Positions 7,374 through 15,685 are shown, counted from the stretch's first letter. The stretch is 64,000 nt of DNA from Sediminihabitans luteus (GCF_002797595.1 NZ_PGFE01000001.1:930001-994000), one strand, 5' to 3'. The notes: generated by a model from the letters alone, not told the origin. Program-made: numbers and translations.

Positions 7374-9689
7374 TCAGCCGACCGGCGTCGCGTCGGTCGC
7401 GACCGGCGTGCGTTCCGGGGCCGGACGCAGCTTGGCCCACACGACCTTGCCCGCGCGCGAGGGACGCCACCCCCACTCCGCGAGCCGCTCCACGATCTGC
7501 ATCCCGAACCCGCCCGCACGGTTGGCGTGCCCGTCGGTCGTGACCGGCGGCGCCGGGTTGGAGTCCTCGACCTCGATGCGCAGGCCCTCGCCCGTCTCGA
7601 ACAGCCGCAGCGCGATGTGCCCCCACCCGTGCAGCACGCCGTTGGCGACGAGCTCCGAGACCACGAGCTCGGCGTTCGCGACGTCGGGGAGCTCCCACGC
7701 GGCGCACGTGCGCTGCACCGCGTGACGCGCGCGGCCGATCGACGCGGCCTCGCTCGGCAGCAGCCAGCGGCGGCTGCGCGGGCTCGCGGCCGGCGAACCG
7801 CCGGTACCCGTCGGGTCGGGCACGCGCACGACGACGAGCGCGACGTCGTCCTCGGGCGCCTCGGCGAGGCGCGACAGGAGCTCCTCGCCGATCCCCGCGG
7901 CGTCGGTCGCCTCGATCACCGCGGACGTCTCGACCAGCGCGTCGAGCCCGACGCGCAGCGCACGGTCGCGCCGCTCGATCAGGCCGTCCGTGTAGAACAG
8001 CAGCGTGTCGCCCGGCTCGAGGTCGGCCCGGCCCGTCGACCGCGGCCGCGAGCCGAACCCGACGAGCGGGCCGCCCGCCTCGCCGAGCAGCCGCACCTCG
8101 CCGTCGCGCACGAGCAGCGGCGGCAGGTGCCCGGCCCGCGAGTACTCCAGGATCCAGCGCTGCCCCGTGGCGTCGACGTCCTCCTCGGGCGGCACGGCCG
8201 AGCGCACGAGCGTCGCGTACACGAGGCTCGCCGAGCGCGGGATGCGCATGCCCGCGACGAGCGCGTCCACACGCTCGAGCACCGGGCCGGGCGTCGTGCG
8301 CTCGTACGCGTACGAGCGCACGACCGACCGCAGCTGGCCCATCGCCGCGGCGGCCTCGACGTCGTGACCCACGACGTCGCCGATCACGATCCCGACGACG
8401 TCCTGCGTGATCTGCAGGACGTCGTACCAGTCGCCCCCGACCTGCGCGTGCTCCGAGTTCGGGGCGTAGTACGTCCACACGTCGAGCCCCGGCACGTCCG
8501 CCTGCTCGGGCAGCATCGCGCGCTGCAGCGTCTCCGCGAGCCGGTGCTCGCGCGCGTAGAGGCGTGCGTTGTCGATCGCGAGGCCCGCGCGGCGCGCGGT
8601 CACGCCCAGGACGGCGGGCACGTTGACGTCGTCCGCGGCCGAGGCCCGGGCCACGACCACGAGGAGGCCCAGCACGCGGCGTCGGCCCGGCACGGGGTGC
8701 ACCGAGACGTCACGGTCCCCGAGACCCGCGGGCAGGCGCTCGCGCAGGTCGGCGGCGAGCCACGCGGACGCCGACGAGCGCTGGTACTCGCCGTCGAGGT
8801 CGAAGTGCACGGGCTGGTCGTCCGCGCCGTCGAGGAGCATCTGCACCGCGTCGTCGACGTCCGCGCCGTCGATCGACACCGACGAGACCGCGCCCGGGCG
8901 CACCGGGTCGCCCAGCGCGTCCATCTCGCCCGTCGCCGGCGGGTTCTCCGGGCGCGTGCTGGGCCGCCACTCGTGCTGGCGCCCACGACCCGAGGGCGGG
9001 GCGGCGACGTCGATCCCCTCGGCGTGCCGCAGCCCGCCGTCGTTCATGTAGAAGCCCGCCCACGCCACGACCGGACCGCTCACGTGCTCCGCGATCTCGC
9101 GCAGCACGAACGGGTACTCGAGGTCGGCCAGGAGGTCCGAGACCTGCGCGATCACGTCGAGGCCCGTGCGTGCGCGGCGCTCGACCTCGAGCGTCGCGCT
9201 CTGCTCGGCCTGGCGCCGCATGTGCGACGACACGTCGAGCAGCACGCCCACCCAGTAGCGGGGCGGGCCGTCGCCGTCCGGGTCCGCGATCGGGTCGAGC
9301 GTCTGCTGGATCCACGCGGGCGTGCCGTCGGCGCGCAGGGCGTGGAAGATCTCGGTCGAGCCGCGCCCCTGCGCGACCGCCGTGCGCATCGCGTCGACGT
9401 CGAACGACTCGACCAGGCGCCCGACGAGCACCTCGGGGCCGCGACCCCGCCCCGCGACGTCCTCGAGGGTGAAACCCGTCTCCCGGACGAACGCGTCGTT
9501 GACCCACAGGATCGGCATTCCCTCGGCCCGCGAGCCCGTGAGGAACATCGCGACCGACGACGCCGACATGGCGTGCGCGCGCGCCTCGAGCGGCACCCCG
9601 ACACCGCCTCCGGGCCGCGGCATGGGCAACGGCAGACCCTTCCTGGGGGTCGGCACCTGCGCCGCCCCGGAGGGTGATCCGTCGTCCAC
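7374..9689 (-). CDS. PAS-GAF-SpoIIE phosphatase-HATPase kinase fusion (RsbU/RsbW-like)
   Basis: Signalling protein of 771 residues. In order: a PAS domain (about 42-155, WVNDAFVRETGFTLEDVAG), a GAF-like region (about 175-375), a PP2C/SpoIIE phosphatase (about 385-610) with metal-binding motifs GGDWYDV near 420 and GDVVGHDVEAAAAMG, and a C-terminal RsbW-type HATPase (about 640-765) with N-box ELVVSELVANGVLHG and G-box GGFGMQIVERL. It has no transmembrane segment. One chain therefore holds both the activity that dephosphorylates STAS antagonists and the kinase that phosphorylates them. The GTG at 9689 has GGAGGA four bases upstream. A STAS antagonist gene diverges from it. Confidence 0.9.
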   Translation of the reverse strand: MDDGSPSGAAQVPTPRKGLPLPMPRPGGGVGVPLEARAHAMSASSVAMFLTGSRAEGMPILWVNDAFVRETGFTLEDVAGRGRGPEVLVGRLVESFDVDAMRTAVAQGRGSTEIFHALRADGTPAWIQQTLDPIADPDGDGPPRYWVGVLLDVSSHMRRQAEQSATLEVERRARTGLDVIAQVSDLLADLEYPFVLREIAEHVSGPVVAWAGFYMNDGGLRHAEGIDVAAPPSGRGRQHEWRPSTRPENPPATGEMDALGDPVRPGAVSSVSIDGADVDDAVQMLLDGADDQPVHFDLDGEYQRSSASAWLAADLRERLPAGLGDRDVSVHPVPGRRRVLGLLVVVARASAADDVNVPAVLGVTARRAGLAIDNARLYAREHRLAETLQRAMLPEQADVPGLDVWTYYAPNSEHAQVGGDWYDVLQITQDVVGIVIGDVVGHDVEAAAAMGQLRSVVRSYAYERTTPGPVLERVDALVAGMRIPRSASLVYATLVRSAVPPEEDVDATGQRWILEYSRAGHLPPLLVRDGEVRLLGEAGGPLVGFGSRPRSTGRADLEPGDTLLFYTDGLIERRDRALRVGLDALVETSAVIEATDAAGIGEELLSRLAEAPEDDVALVVVRVPDPTGTGGSPAASPRSRRWLLPSEAASIGRARHAVQRTCAAWELPDVANAELVVSELVANGVLHGWGHIALRLFETGEGLRIEVEDSNPAPPVTTDGHANRAGGFGMQIVERLAEWGWRPSRAGKVVWAKLRPAPERTPVATDATPVG

Positions 9690-9807
9690 GTCGTCCTCCG
9701 TCGTCAGCTCGTCCGCGCGCGTTGCTATCCCGAACGGTCATTCAACCGTAGATTGGTTCCCTGTGGGACCCGGAGCAACCCCCGGGCCGCGACAGGAAGG
9801 GAGCATC

Positions 9808-10248
9808 GTGCGCGACGGACGTGCATCGACGCCGGGCAGCGCCCCGGACCAGGGCGCCAGCGCCCCGACCGCACCCGCGGGGGACCCCGCGAGCGTCCAC
9901 GTGATCGTGGGGTCGGCACGCGCCCGGATCGTGCTCTCGGGCGAGGTCGACGCGGACCTCGCGGGCGAGCTCACCGAGGCCACCGCGCACGCCGAGGCCA
10001 CGGGACTGCCCGTCGAGATCGACGCGCACCACGTGACCTTCATGGACTCCTCGGGCGTCGCGTTCCTCGCTCGGCTCGCGTCACGCAGCGCGCACCCCGT
10101 GCGGATCCTGCGGGCACCGCCGACCGTGCGGTTCCTGCTCGACGTGACCCGCATCGGCGAGCTCCTCGAGATCGCCGACGACGACCCGGGCTTCGAGGTC
10201 AGCGGGCCCGTGCCGATCGAGCGCGGTCGCCGCGAGCCGCAGGACTGA
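9808..10248 (+). CDS. STAS-domain anti-sigma factor antagonist
   Basis: Protein of 146 residues with a disordered Pro/Ala-rich N-terminus of about 30 residues and a STAS domain whose phosphorylation loop is HVTFMDSSGVAFLARL (about 74-89). It ends with a short basic tail. The GTG at 9808 is set by AGGAAGGGA five bases upstream; the frame extends upstream without coding character. It is divergent from the phosphatase-kinase fusion across 118 bases, an arrangement that makes it the best candidate substrate of that fusion (inference). The output sigma factor is not in the window. Confidence 0.87.
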   Translation: MRDGRASTPGSAPDQGASAPTAPAGDPASVHVIVGSARARIVLSGEVDADLAGELTEATAHAEATGLPVEIDAHHVTFMDSSGVAFLARLASRSAHPVRILRAPPTVRFLLDVTRIGELLEIADDDPGFEVSGPVPIERGRREPQD

Positions 10249-10293
10249 GCAGGCCGCAGGGCTGGGCGGGCGCCGACTCGCCCGCAGCACGCA

Positions 10294-10333
10294 CGAGGGC
10301 CCCGGCCCGCCAGGTGGCGGACCGGGGCCCTCG
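10294..10333. terminator. Strong bidirectional hairpin between STAS and fba
   Basis: Eighteen-base arms with one mismatch around a four-base loop, between two convergent genes. The mismatch becomes a G-U pair in the minus-strand RNA, so the fba transcript forms the better hairpin. Confidence 0.8.
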
Positions 10334-10370
10334 TCATCCGGTCAGGGCGCGAACGCCCGGGGACCGTGGG

Positions 10371-11390
10371 TCAGAGCTTGTTGCCGGCCGAGCGCAGCTG
10401 CTGCGACGCCTCGACGATGCGCTGGGCCATGCCGGCCTCGGCGAGCTTGCCCCAGGCGCGCGGGTCGTAGGCCTTCTTGTTGCCCACCTCGCCGTCGACC
10501 TTGAGGACGCCGTCGTAGTTGCTGAAGAAGTGGCCGGCGACCGGGCGCGAGAACGCGTACTGCGTGTCCGTGTCGATGTTCATCTTGATGACGCCGTTGT
10601 CGACCGCCTCGGAGATCTCCTCGGCCGTCGAGCCCGAGCCGCCGTGGAACACGAGGTCGAACGGGTTCTCCTTGCCGATGGCCTGGCCGACGCCGTCCTG
10701 GATCTCGCGCAGGAGGCTCGGGCGCAGCTTGACGGCACCCGGCTTGTACACGCCGTGCACGTTGCCGAACGTCAGGGCCGTCAGGTAGCGGCCCTTCTCG
10801 CCCGCACCGAGGGCCTTGACCGTCGCGAGGCCGTCCTCGACCGAGGTGTAGAGCTTCTCGTTGATCTCGGCCTCGTGGCCGTCCTCCTCGCCACCGACGA
10901 CGCCGACCTCGATCTCGAGGATGGTGCGCGCGGCGACCGAGAGCTCGAGGAGCTCCTCGGCGATCACGAGGTTCTCGTCGAGCGGCACGGACGAGCCGTC
11001 CCACATGTGCGACTGGAACGTGGGGAGCTTGCCGGCCTTGACCTGCTCGGCCTCGAGGGCGAGCAGCGGGCGGACCCACGAGTCGAGGTTCTGCTTGGCG
11101 CAGTGGTCGGTGTGCAGGGCGACGGTGATGCCGTAGCCCTTGGCGACCTCGGCGGCGTACGCGGCGAGCGCGAGCGACCCGGCGACACGGTCCTTGACGG
11201 TCGAGCCGGACGCGTACTCGGCGCCACCCACGGAGACCTGGATGATGCCGTCGGACTCGGCCTCGGCGAAGCCCTGGAGCGCGGCGGTCACGGTCTGCGA
11301 CGACGTGATGTTGACGGCGGGGTAGGCGAACTTGCCTGCCTTCGCCCGGTCGATCATCTCGGCGTAGACCTCGGGGGTTGCGATAGGCAT
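10371..11390 (-). CDS. fba: Class II fructose-bisphosphate aldolase
   Basis: Zinc-dependent aldolase of glycolysis and gluconeogenesis, 339 residues. It contains FAYPAVNITSSQTV near the N-terminus, the zinc motif HTDHCAKQ at about 92-99, the GGxED-type segment GVVGGEEDGHE, HGVYKPGAVKL, VFHGGSGST and NMDTDTQ-like text (KMNIDTDTQYAF). The ATG at 11390 starts the conserved region and has GGAG eight bases upstream. It is transcribed alone towards a strong hairpin. Confidence 0.96.
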   Translation of the reverse strand: MPIATPEVYAEMIDRAKAGKFAYPAVNITSSQTVTAALQGFAEAESDGIIQVSVGGAEYASGSTVKDRVAGSLALAAYAAEVAKGYGITVALHTDHCAKQNLDSWVRPLLALEAEQVKAGKLPTFQSHMWDGSSVPLDENLVIAEELLELSVAARTILEIEVGVVGGEEDGHEAEINEKLYTSVEDGLATVKALGAGEKGRYLTALTFGNVHGVYKPGAVKLRPSLLREIQDGVGQAIGKENPFDLVFHGGSGSTAEEISEAVDNGVIKMNIDTDTQYAFSRPVAGHFFSNYDGVLKVDGEVGNKKAYDPRAWGKLAEAGMAQRIVEASQQLRSAGNKL

Positions 11391-11566
11391 CTGCTGAGCT
11401 CCAAACGACGGGAGGGGTACGGGCGACGACGTCCCGCGCGTCGACGCGGCGGCGAGCACACCCGGTTGTCGTCCCCATCTTGTCACGTCCACCTGGGAAC
11501 GCTCCGAGCGTCTACTGGTCGGACGCCGGGTGCCCGGCCCGCGTCGCGGACCTGTGCCGCGGGCCC

Positions 11567-11635
11567 GTGGCTCGGGCCCCGTGGCTCGGGCCCCGTGGCT
11601 CAGGCCCCGTGGCTCGGGCCCCGTGGCTCAGGCCC
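11567..11635. repeat. Five tandem 14-bp units next to palindromic element copy 1
   Basis: Unit GTGGCTCGGGCCCC, repeated five times with a G-to-A change in units 3 and 5 and a truncated last unit. It lies in the 348-base gap between the fba start and the methyltransferase stop and ends one base before the palindromic element. Nothing coding is seen in the gap; the stretch 11391-11566 holds the fba promoter region only. Confidence 0.9.
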
Positions 11636-11636
11636 G

Positions 11637-11704
11637 CGAGATAGAAGCGAGCGCCCGAGGTAGAACCCCGAGGCCTCTATCTCGCGCGCTCGCTTCTACC
11701 TCGG
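11637..11704. repeat. Palindromic dispersed element, copy 1
   Basis: Imperfect inverted repeat of 68 bp in which each arm contains two copies of a decamer like GAGATAGAAC (or GAGGTAGAAG) separated by CGAGCGC. Two further copies are at 12484 and 47033. It lies 34 bases after the stop of the minus-strand methyltransferase gene and could fold in its mRNA. Confidence 0.85.
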
Positions 11705-11738
11705 TGGATGCATCGCAGGGCACGGTGACTGCACGAGG

Positions 11739-12461
11739 TCACGGACGCACCGCCCGGGCGATCACGTGGAACACGTGCCAGTGCTTGGTCCCGGACCAGC
11801 ACGGCCCCTCGGCGTCCTCCTCCTCGGACCACAGCACCTCGAGACCGTCGAGCAGCGCGTCGACCTCCGCGCGACGCAGGTACGTCTCGCCCGGCGCACC
11901 CGCCCACCCGTCGCGGTCACCGAAGAGGTCGACCGCGACGATCCCGCCGGGGCGCAGGCACGCGCGCACCGCGGCCCAGACCTGCTCGAACACGTCGGGC
12001 GGGGCGTACGGCAAGGAGTACGACGCGTGCACGAGGTCGGCGTCGGGCAGCGGCCCGAGGTCCTCGAAGCCGGCGACCCGCACCTCGAGCCGCGGCGTCC
12101 CGCTCTCGGGCCGTTCCCCGTCGGACGACGGCGCGCGGCCTTCCAGCAGCTCCGCGGTCCCCGGGGCGGGATCGATCGCGAGCACGTCGTACCCCGCGGC
12201 GAGCAGCGCCGACGTCTCGACCCCTGCGCCGCACCCGAGATCGATCGCCTGCCGAGCACCGCTCGGCGAGGGAACGACCGCGAACGCACCAGGCGTCGGC
12301 GTGCGGCCCAGCGCGATCGCGCGCAGCACGAGATCGCGCGGCCCACGCCCGACTTGTGCGGCGTTGTAGGCGGGCCACCGTCCCGCACCCCGCGCAGCCC
12401 CGGCCTCGCCGCCTCCCCCGCCCTCGTCTCCCGCCTCGGCCTCGTCGCCTGCCCCAGCCAC
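11739..12461 (-). CDS. Class I SAM-dependent methyltransferase
   Basis: Rossmann-fold methyltransferase of about 240 residues. Motif I reads QAIDLGCGAGVETSALLAAGYDVLAIDP, followed by DADLVHASYSLPYAPPDVF (motif II region) and LRPGGIVAVDLFGDRDGW. The methyl acceptor cannot be told. The start is uncertain: GTG at 12461 with GGCGGGAG upstream is taken, giving a Gly/Glu-rich N-terminal stretch of about 20 residues before the fold. Upstream lies palindromic copy 2, which should not be coding. It shares strand with the SpoU gene. Confidence 0.78.
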   Translation of the reverse strand: MAGAGDEAEAGDEGGGGGEAGAARGAGRWPAYNAAQVGRGPRDLVLRAIALGRTPTPGAFAVVPSPSGARQAIDLGCGAGVETSALLAAGYDVLAIDPAPGTAELLEGRAPSSDGERPESGTPRLEVRVAGFEDLGPLPDADLVHASYSLPYAPPDVFEQVWAAVRACLRPGGIVAVDLFGDRDGWAGAPGETYLRRAEVDALLDGLEVLWSEEEDAEGPCWSGTKHWHVFHVIARAVRP

Positions 12462-12483
12462 GTCTCCCGCCCCGGTGCCACCC

Positions 12484-12554
12484 GCCGAGATAGAACCGAG
12501 CGGCCGAGATAGAACCCCGAGGCCTCTATCTCGCGCGCTCGGTTCTATCTCGGC
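12484..12554. repeat. Palindromic dispersed element, copy 2
   Basis: Inverted repeat of 71 bp with the same architecture as copies 1 and 3: two GAGATAGAAC decamers per arm spaced by CGAGCG. It lies between the SpoU stop and the methyltransferase start, and its right end merges with a 33-bp tandem array. Confidence 0.87.
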
Positions 12555-12642
12555 GTCAGGGGGATCGCCCGCCACCTCTCCCTCGGCGTCAGGGGGATCG
12601 CCCGCCGCCCCTCCGTCGGCGTCGGGGGGATCGACCGTCACC
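12552..12642. repeat. 33-bp tandem array running into a gene 3' end
   Basis: Two full 33-bp units (12552-12584 and 12585-12617, four mismatches) and a 25-bp third unit that covers the SpoU stop codon at 12638-12640. The array joins that gene end to palindromic copy 2. Confidence 0.88.
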
Positions 12643-13318
12643 GCGGCACGTCCGCCTGCTGGGTCGCCCAGGCGTGCATCGCGACGGCGGCGGCCGCTCC
12701 CGCGTTGATCGAGCGCGTCGAGCCGAACTGCGTGATGTGCAGCACCGCCCGGCTCGCCGCGAGCGCCTCGGGGCTCAGGCCCGCGGACTCCTGCCCGAAC
12801 AGCAGCACGCACGCGCGCGGCAGCGCGAAGCCCTCGATCGGGACCGACCCGGGCACGTTGTCGACGCCCAGCACGGGCAGCGACTCCCCCGCGGCCCACG
12901 CGAGCAGCGCGTCCACGTCAGGATGGTGGTGCACGTGCAGGTAGCGGTCGGTCACCATCGCGCCGCGCCGGTTCCAGCGGCGACGGCCCACGACGTGCAC
13001 GCCCGCGACGTTGAACGCGTTCGCGGTCCGCACGACCGAGCCGATGTTGAGGTCGTGCCCCCAGTTCTCGATCGCGACGTGCAGCGGGTGCCGGCGCGTG
13101 TCGAGCTCGGCGACGATCGCCTCGACCGTGAGGTAGCGGAACGCGTCGACGACGTTGCGCCGGTCTCCGCCCGCGAGCAGCTCGGGGTCGTAGCGGGGGT
13201 CGGGGGCGCCGTCCGCCGTCCGCGGCCACGTCGCCTCGCCGCCCGGCCACGGGCCGACGCCCACCTCACGCGCGTCGTCGTGCGCGTCGTCCGCCGTCCC
13301 GTCCATGGCGACCATCAT
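12638..13318 (-). CDS. SpoU/TrmH family RNA 2'-O-methyltransferase
   Basis: SPOUT-fold methyltransferase of about 226 residues that is expected to methylate a ribose 2'-OH in tRNA or rRNA. Motif 1 is the block HPLHVAIENWGHDLNIGSVVRTANAF with NIGSVVRTA; motif 2 is ACVLLFGQESAGLSPEAL; motif 3 is ITQFGSTRSINAGAAAAVAMHAW. No N-terminal RNA-binding subdomain is evident. The start is unresolved: ATG codons at 13318, 13315 and 13306 are all possible, while the open frame further upstream is repetitive and unlikely. Its 3' end is part of a tandem array. Confidence 0.88.
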   Translation of the reverse strand: MMVAMDGTADDAHDDAREVGVGPWPGGEATWPRTADGAPDPRYDPELLAGGDRRNVVDAFRYLTVEAIVAELDTRRHPLHVAIENWGHDLNIGSVVRTANAFNVAGVHVVGRRRWNRRGAMVTDRYLHVHHHPDVDALLAWAAGESLPVLGVDNVPGSVPIEGFALPRACVLLFGQESAGLSPEALAASRAVLHITQFGSTRSINAGAAAAVAMHAWATQQADVPR

Positions 13319-13383
13319 GCCGTCCGTGGCTACCACGGCGACCACGGCCACCAGCGTGGTCGATCCCGTACGGCGGGCCGCAC

Positions 13384-13389
13384 TAGGCT
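13384..13389 (+). promoter_or_regulatory. Putative -10 element of the HAD gene
   Basis: TAGGCT ends six bases before the ATG at 13396, leaving no room for a ribosome binding site. Confidence 0.45.
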
Positions 13390-13395
13390 CGGGAC

Positions 13396-14178
13396 ATGAG
13401 CGAATCCGAGCGCGTGATCGAGAGCTGGCTGACGGACATGGACGGCGTGCTCGTCCACGAGGGCCACGCGATCCCCGGGGCGCCCGAGTTCATCCGGGCG
13501 CTGCGCGACAAGCAGCGCCCGTTCCTGATCCTGACGAACAACTCGATCTTCACGCCGCGCGACCTGCGCGCGCGCCTGCGCACCTCGGGCATCGACGTGC
13601 CCGAGGAGTCGATCTGGACGTCCGCGCTCGCCACGGCGCAGTTCCTGCACGACCAGATCCCGGGCGGGTCGGCGTACGCGATCGGCGAGGCCGGGCTCAC
13701 GACGGCCCTGTACGAGGCCGGGTACACGCTGACCGAGTCGAGCCCCGACTACGTGGTGCTCGGCGAGACCCGCACGTACTCGTTCGAGGCGATCACCAAG
13801 GCCGTGCGGCTGGTCAAGGACGGCGCCCGGTTCATCTGCACCAACCCGGACACGACCGGGCCGTCGCAGGAGGGTCCGCTGCCCGCGACGGGCGCGGTCG
13901 CCGCGATGATCACCGCGGCGACGGGCCGCAAGCCGTACTTCGTCGGCAAGCCGAACCCGATGATGTTCCGCTCGGCGCTCAACCGGATCGACGCGCACTC
14001 CGAGTCGACCGCGATGGTGGGCGACCGCATGGACACCGACGTGGTCGCGGGCATCGAGGCCGGCCTGCTGACCTACCTCGTGCTGACCGGTTCCACGCGG
14101 CTCAGCGAGGTCGAGAAGTACCCGTTCCGACCGAGCGTGGTCAAGGACTCGGTCGCGGACCTCGTCGACCTCGTCTAG
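13396..14178 (+). CDS. HAD-IIA family phosphatase (NagD-like)
   Basis: Cytoplasmic phosphatase of 260 residues. HAD motif I is LTDMDGVLVHEGH (nucleophile Asp near residue 14), motif II is FLILTNNSI, and motifs III/IV are YFVGKPNPMMFRSAL and AMVGDRMDTDVVAGIEAGL. The C2A cap between motifs II and III marks the NagD subfamily, which acts on nucleotide or sugar phosphates; the substrate here is unknown. The last 17 bases, including the TAG stop, are exactly duplicated downstream. It is convergent with the next gene. Confidence 0.92.
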   Translation: MSESERVIESWLTDMDGVLVHEGHAIPGAPEFIRALRDKQRPFLILTNNSIFTPRDLRARLRTSGIDVPEESIWTSALATAQFLHDQIPGGSAYAIGEAGLTTALYEAGYTLTESSPDYVVLGETRTYSFEAITKAVRLVKDGARFICTNPDTTGPSQEGPLPATGAVAAMITAATGRKPYFVGKPNPMMFRSALNRIDAHSESTAMVGDRMDTDVVAGIEAGLLTYLVLTGSTRLSEVEKYPFRPSVVKDSVADLVDLV

Positions 14179-14196
14179 TCGTCGACCTCGTCTAGT
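14163..14196. repeat. 17-bp tandem duplication of a gene 3' end with stop codon
   Basis: Positions 14163-14179 and 14180-14196 are identical. The first copy holds the TAG stop of the HAD gene. The second supplies, on the other strand, the last codon bases and TAG stop of the convergent gene at 14192. Confidence 0.92.
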
Positions 14197-15049
14197 CCGA
14201 GGTGCCGTAGTCGGGCGTGCCGTGCCCGGAGATGCCGTACCCGGTGGTGCCGTAGTCGGGCGTACCGCCGTCCGGGGTGCCGTAGTCCGGCATGCCCGAC
14301 GACGCGGGGCCGGGGATCCCGCCCCGCGGCGCGGCGGGCGGCGGGGCGTCGTGCACCGCGTCGGGCCGCAGCCCGAGCGCCTGCGCGAGCTCGGCGACCT
14401 GGTCGACGCGGTGGTCGAGCCCCGCGACGTCGGTCGGGCCCGAGACCCAGGTGAGCAGCGAGTGCCCTTCGAGCCGGACCGGCCGGCCGAGCACGTCGGG
14501 CTGCACGAGCCGCTGCGTCGCGCGGGCGTCCAGGATCGACCGCGCGTGGTGCTCGTCGCTCGTGCGCACCCGCCACGCGTCGTCGAACGGCGGCCAGCCG
14601 ACCTCGACGTCCTGCCCGCCGAAGAAGGTCGCGATGCGCGAGCCCAGCCCCTGCGGGGTGAGCTCGACCGTCGGCAGGCTCGGCGGCACGTCGAGCGCGA
14701 CGACGTGCGCGTGGTGGTTCGTGCGCGACGTGCGCCGCCCGCCGTCGCCGTCGCTCGTGGTCGAGACGGTCGTCCACCGGTACGTGAACGACACGATCGA
14801 GTACCCGTGGCGGACGCCGCGCACGACGTCGGTCGCGCGCCTGTCGTCGCCCTCGCCGAAGGGTGTGCCGGCCCACCGGCCCGGCAGGTACGGGTCCTGG
14901 TCGAGCGAGCGCCACCCTCGGGCGAGCGCCCACGCGGCGAGCGCCTCGCCGCGCTCGCGCGCCCGGACGCGCGCGATCTGGTTGACGGCGATGGCACCGC
15001 CGAAGGCGGCCAGCACGATCAGGGCGAAGATGCCGGCGAACGGGTCCAT
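14192..15049 (-). CDS. Conserved membrane-anchored protein of unknown function
   Basis: Protein of 285 residues with one N-terminal transmembrane segment (about 5-25, GIFALIVLAAFGGAIAV) followed by a long soluble domain containing a GRWAGTPFGEGDDRRATDVVRG region and many Tyr/Trp residues. The C-terminus is a low-complexity tail of repeated YGTPD-like pentapeptides. I do not recognise the family; similar single-pass proteins occur in related actinobacteria. The ATG at 15049 has TATTCT six bases upstream, which suggests leaderless transcription. Its stop codon lies in a 17-bp duplication shared with the HAD gene end. Confidence 0.7.
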   Translation of the reverse strand: MDPFAGIFALIVLAAFGGAIAVNQIARVRARERGEALAAWALARGWRSLDQDPYLPGRWAGTPFGEGDDRRATDVVRGVRHGYSIVSFTYRWTTVSTTSDGDGGRRTSRTNHHAHVVALDVPPSLPTVELTPQGLGSRIATFFGGQDVEVGWPPFDDAWRVRTSDEHHARSILDARATQRLVQPDVLGRPVRLEGHSLLTWVSGPTDVAGLDHRVDQVAELAQALGLRPDAVHDAPPPAAPRGGIPGPASSGMPDYGTPDGGTPDYGTTGYGISGHGTPDYGTSD

Positions 15050-15055
15050 GGCCGG

Positions 15056-15061
15056 AGAATA
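15056..15061 (-). promoter_or_regulatory. Putative -10 element of the gene at 14192-15049
   Basis: TATTCT on the minus strand, six bases before the ATG at 15049. Confidence 0.45.
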
Positions 15062-15100
15062 GCGCCTCCCGGGCGTACCGGGACAAGCTGCCCGGACGGC

Positions 15101-15685
15101 TCAGACGAGGTCGAGGTCCGCGAGGTCGAACAGGTAGCGGTAGGGCACCCCGAGCGCCTCGATCTTCTCGCCCGCGCCGGTCGCGCGGTCCACGATGGTC
15201 GCGCACGCGACGACCTCGGCGCCCTGCGCGCGCGCCGCCTCGATCGCGGTGATCGGCGAGCCGCCCGTGGTCGTCGTGTCCTCGAGCACCACGACCTTGC
15301 GGCCCGCGATGTCCGGGCCCTCGATCTGGCGCTGCATGCCGTGCGCCTTGGCGGCCTTGCGTACCACGAACGCGTCGAGGTCGAGCCCGCGCGACGCGGC
15401 GGCGTGCAGCAGCGCGGTCGCGATCGGGTCGGCGCCGAGGGTGAGCCCGCCGACGGCCTGGACCTCCGCCGTGCCGAAGCCCCACTCCTCGAGCGCGTCG
15501 AGCAGCACGTGGCCGATCAGGGGCGCAGCCCGGTGGTGCAGGGTGGTGCGGCGCAGGTCGACGTAGTAGTCGGCCTCCTTGCCCGAGGACAGCGTGACCT
15601 TGCCGTGCACGACGGCGAGCTCCTTGATCAGGTCGCGGAGCTGCTCGCGGGGGGTCGCGCCGAAGGCGGCGGTCTCGTTCGTCAT
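15101..15685 (-). CDS. pyrE: Orotate phosphoribosyltransferase
   Basis: Converts orotate and PRPP to OMP in pyrimidine synthesis. The 194 residues carry KVTLSSGKEADYYVDLRR near 29-46, GGLTLGADPIATAL, the FVVRKAAKAHG segment with catalytic lysines, and the PRPP loop VVVLEDTTTTGGSPITAI near 131-148. The start overlaps the stop of the PAS-phosphatase gene by ATGA, so the two are probably translated together. Confidence 0.95.
   Translation of the reverse strand: MTNETAAFGATPREQLRDLIKELAVVHGKVTLSSGKEADYYVDLRRTTLHHRAAPLIGHVLLDALEEWGFGTAEVQAVGGLTLGADPIATALLHAAASRGLDLDAFVVRKAAKAHGMQRQIEGPDIAGRKVVVLEDTTTTGGSPITAIEAARAQGAEVVACATIVDRATGAGEKIEALGVPYRYLFDLADLDLV

Noticed and set aside
12462-12899. Long N-terminal extension of the SAM methyltransferase
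   Set aside because: It would translate through the palindromic element and the 33-bp array and overlap the SpoU gene, and its text is low complexity.
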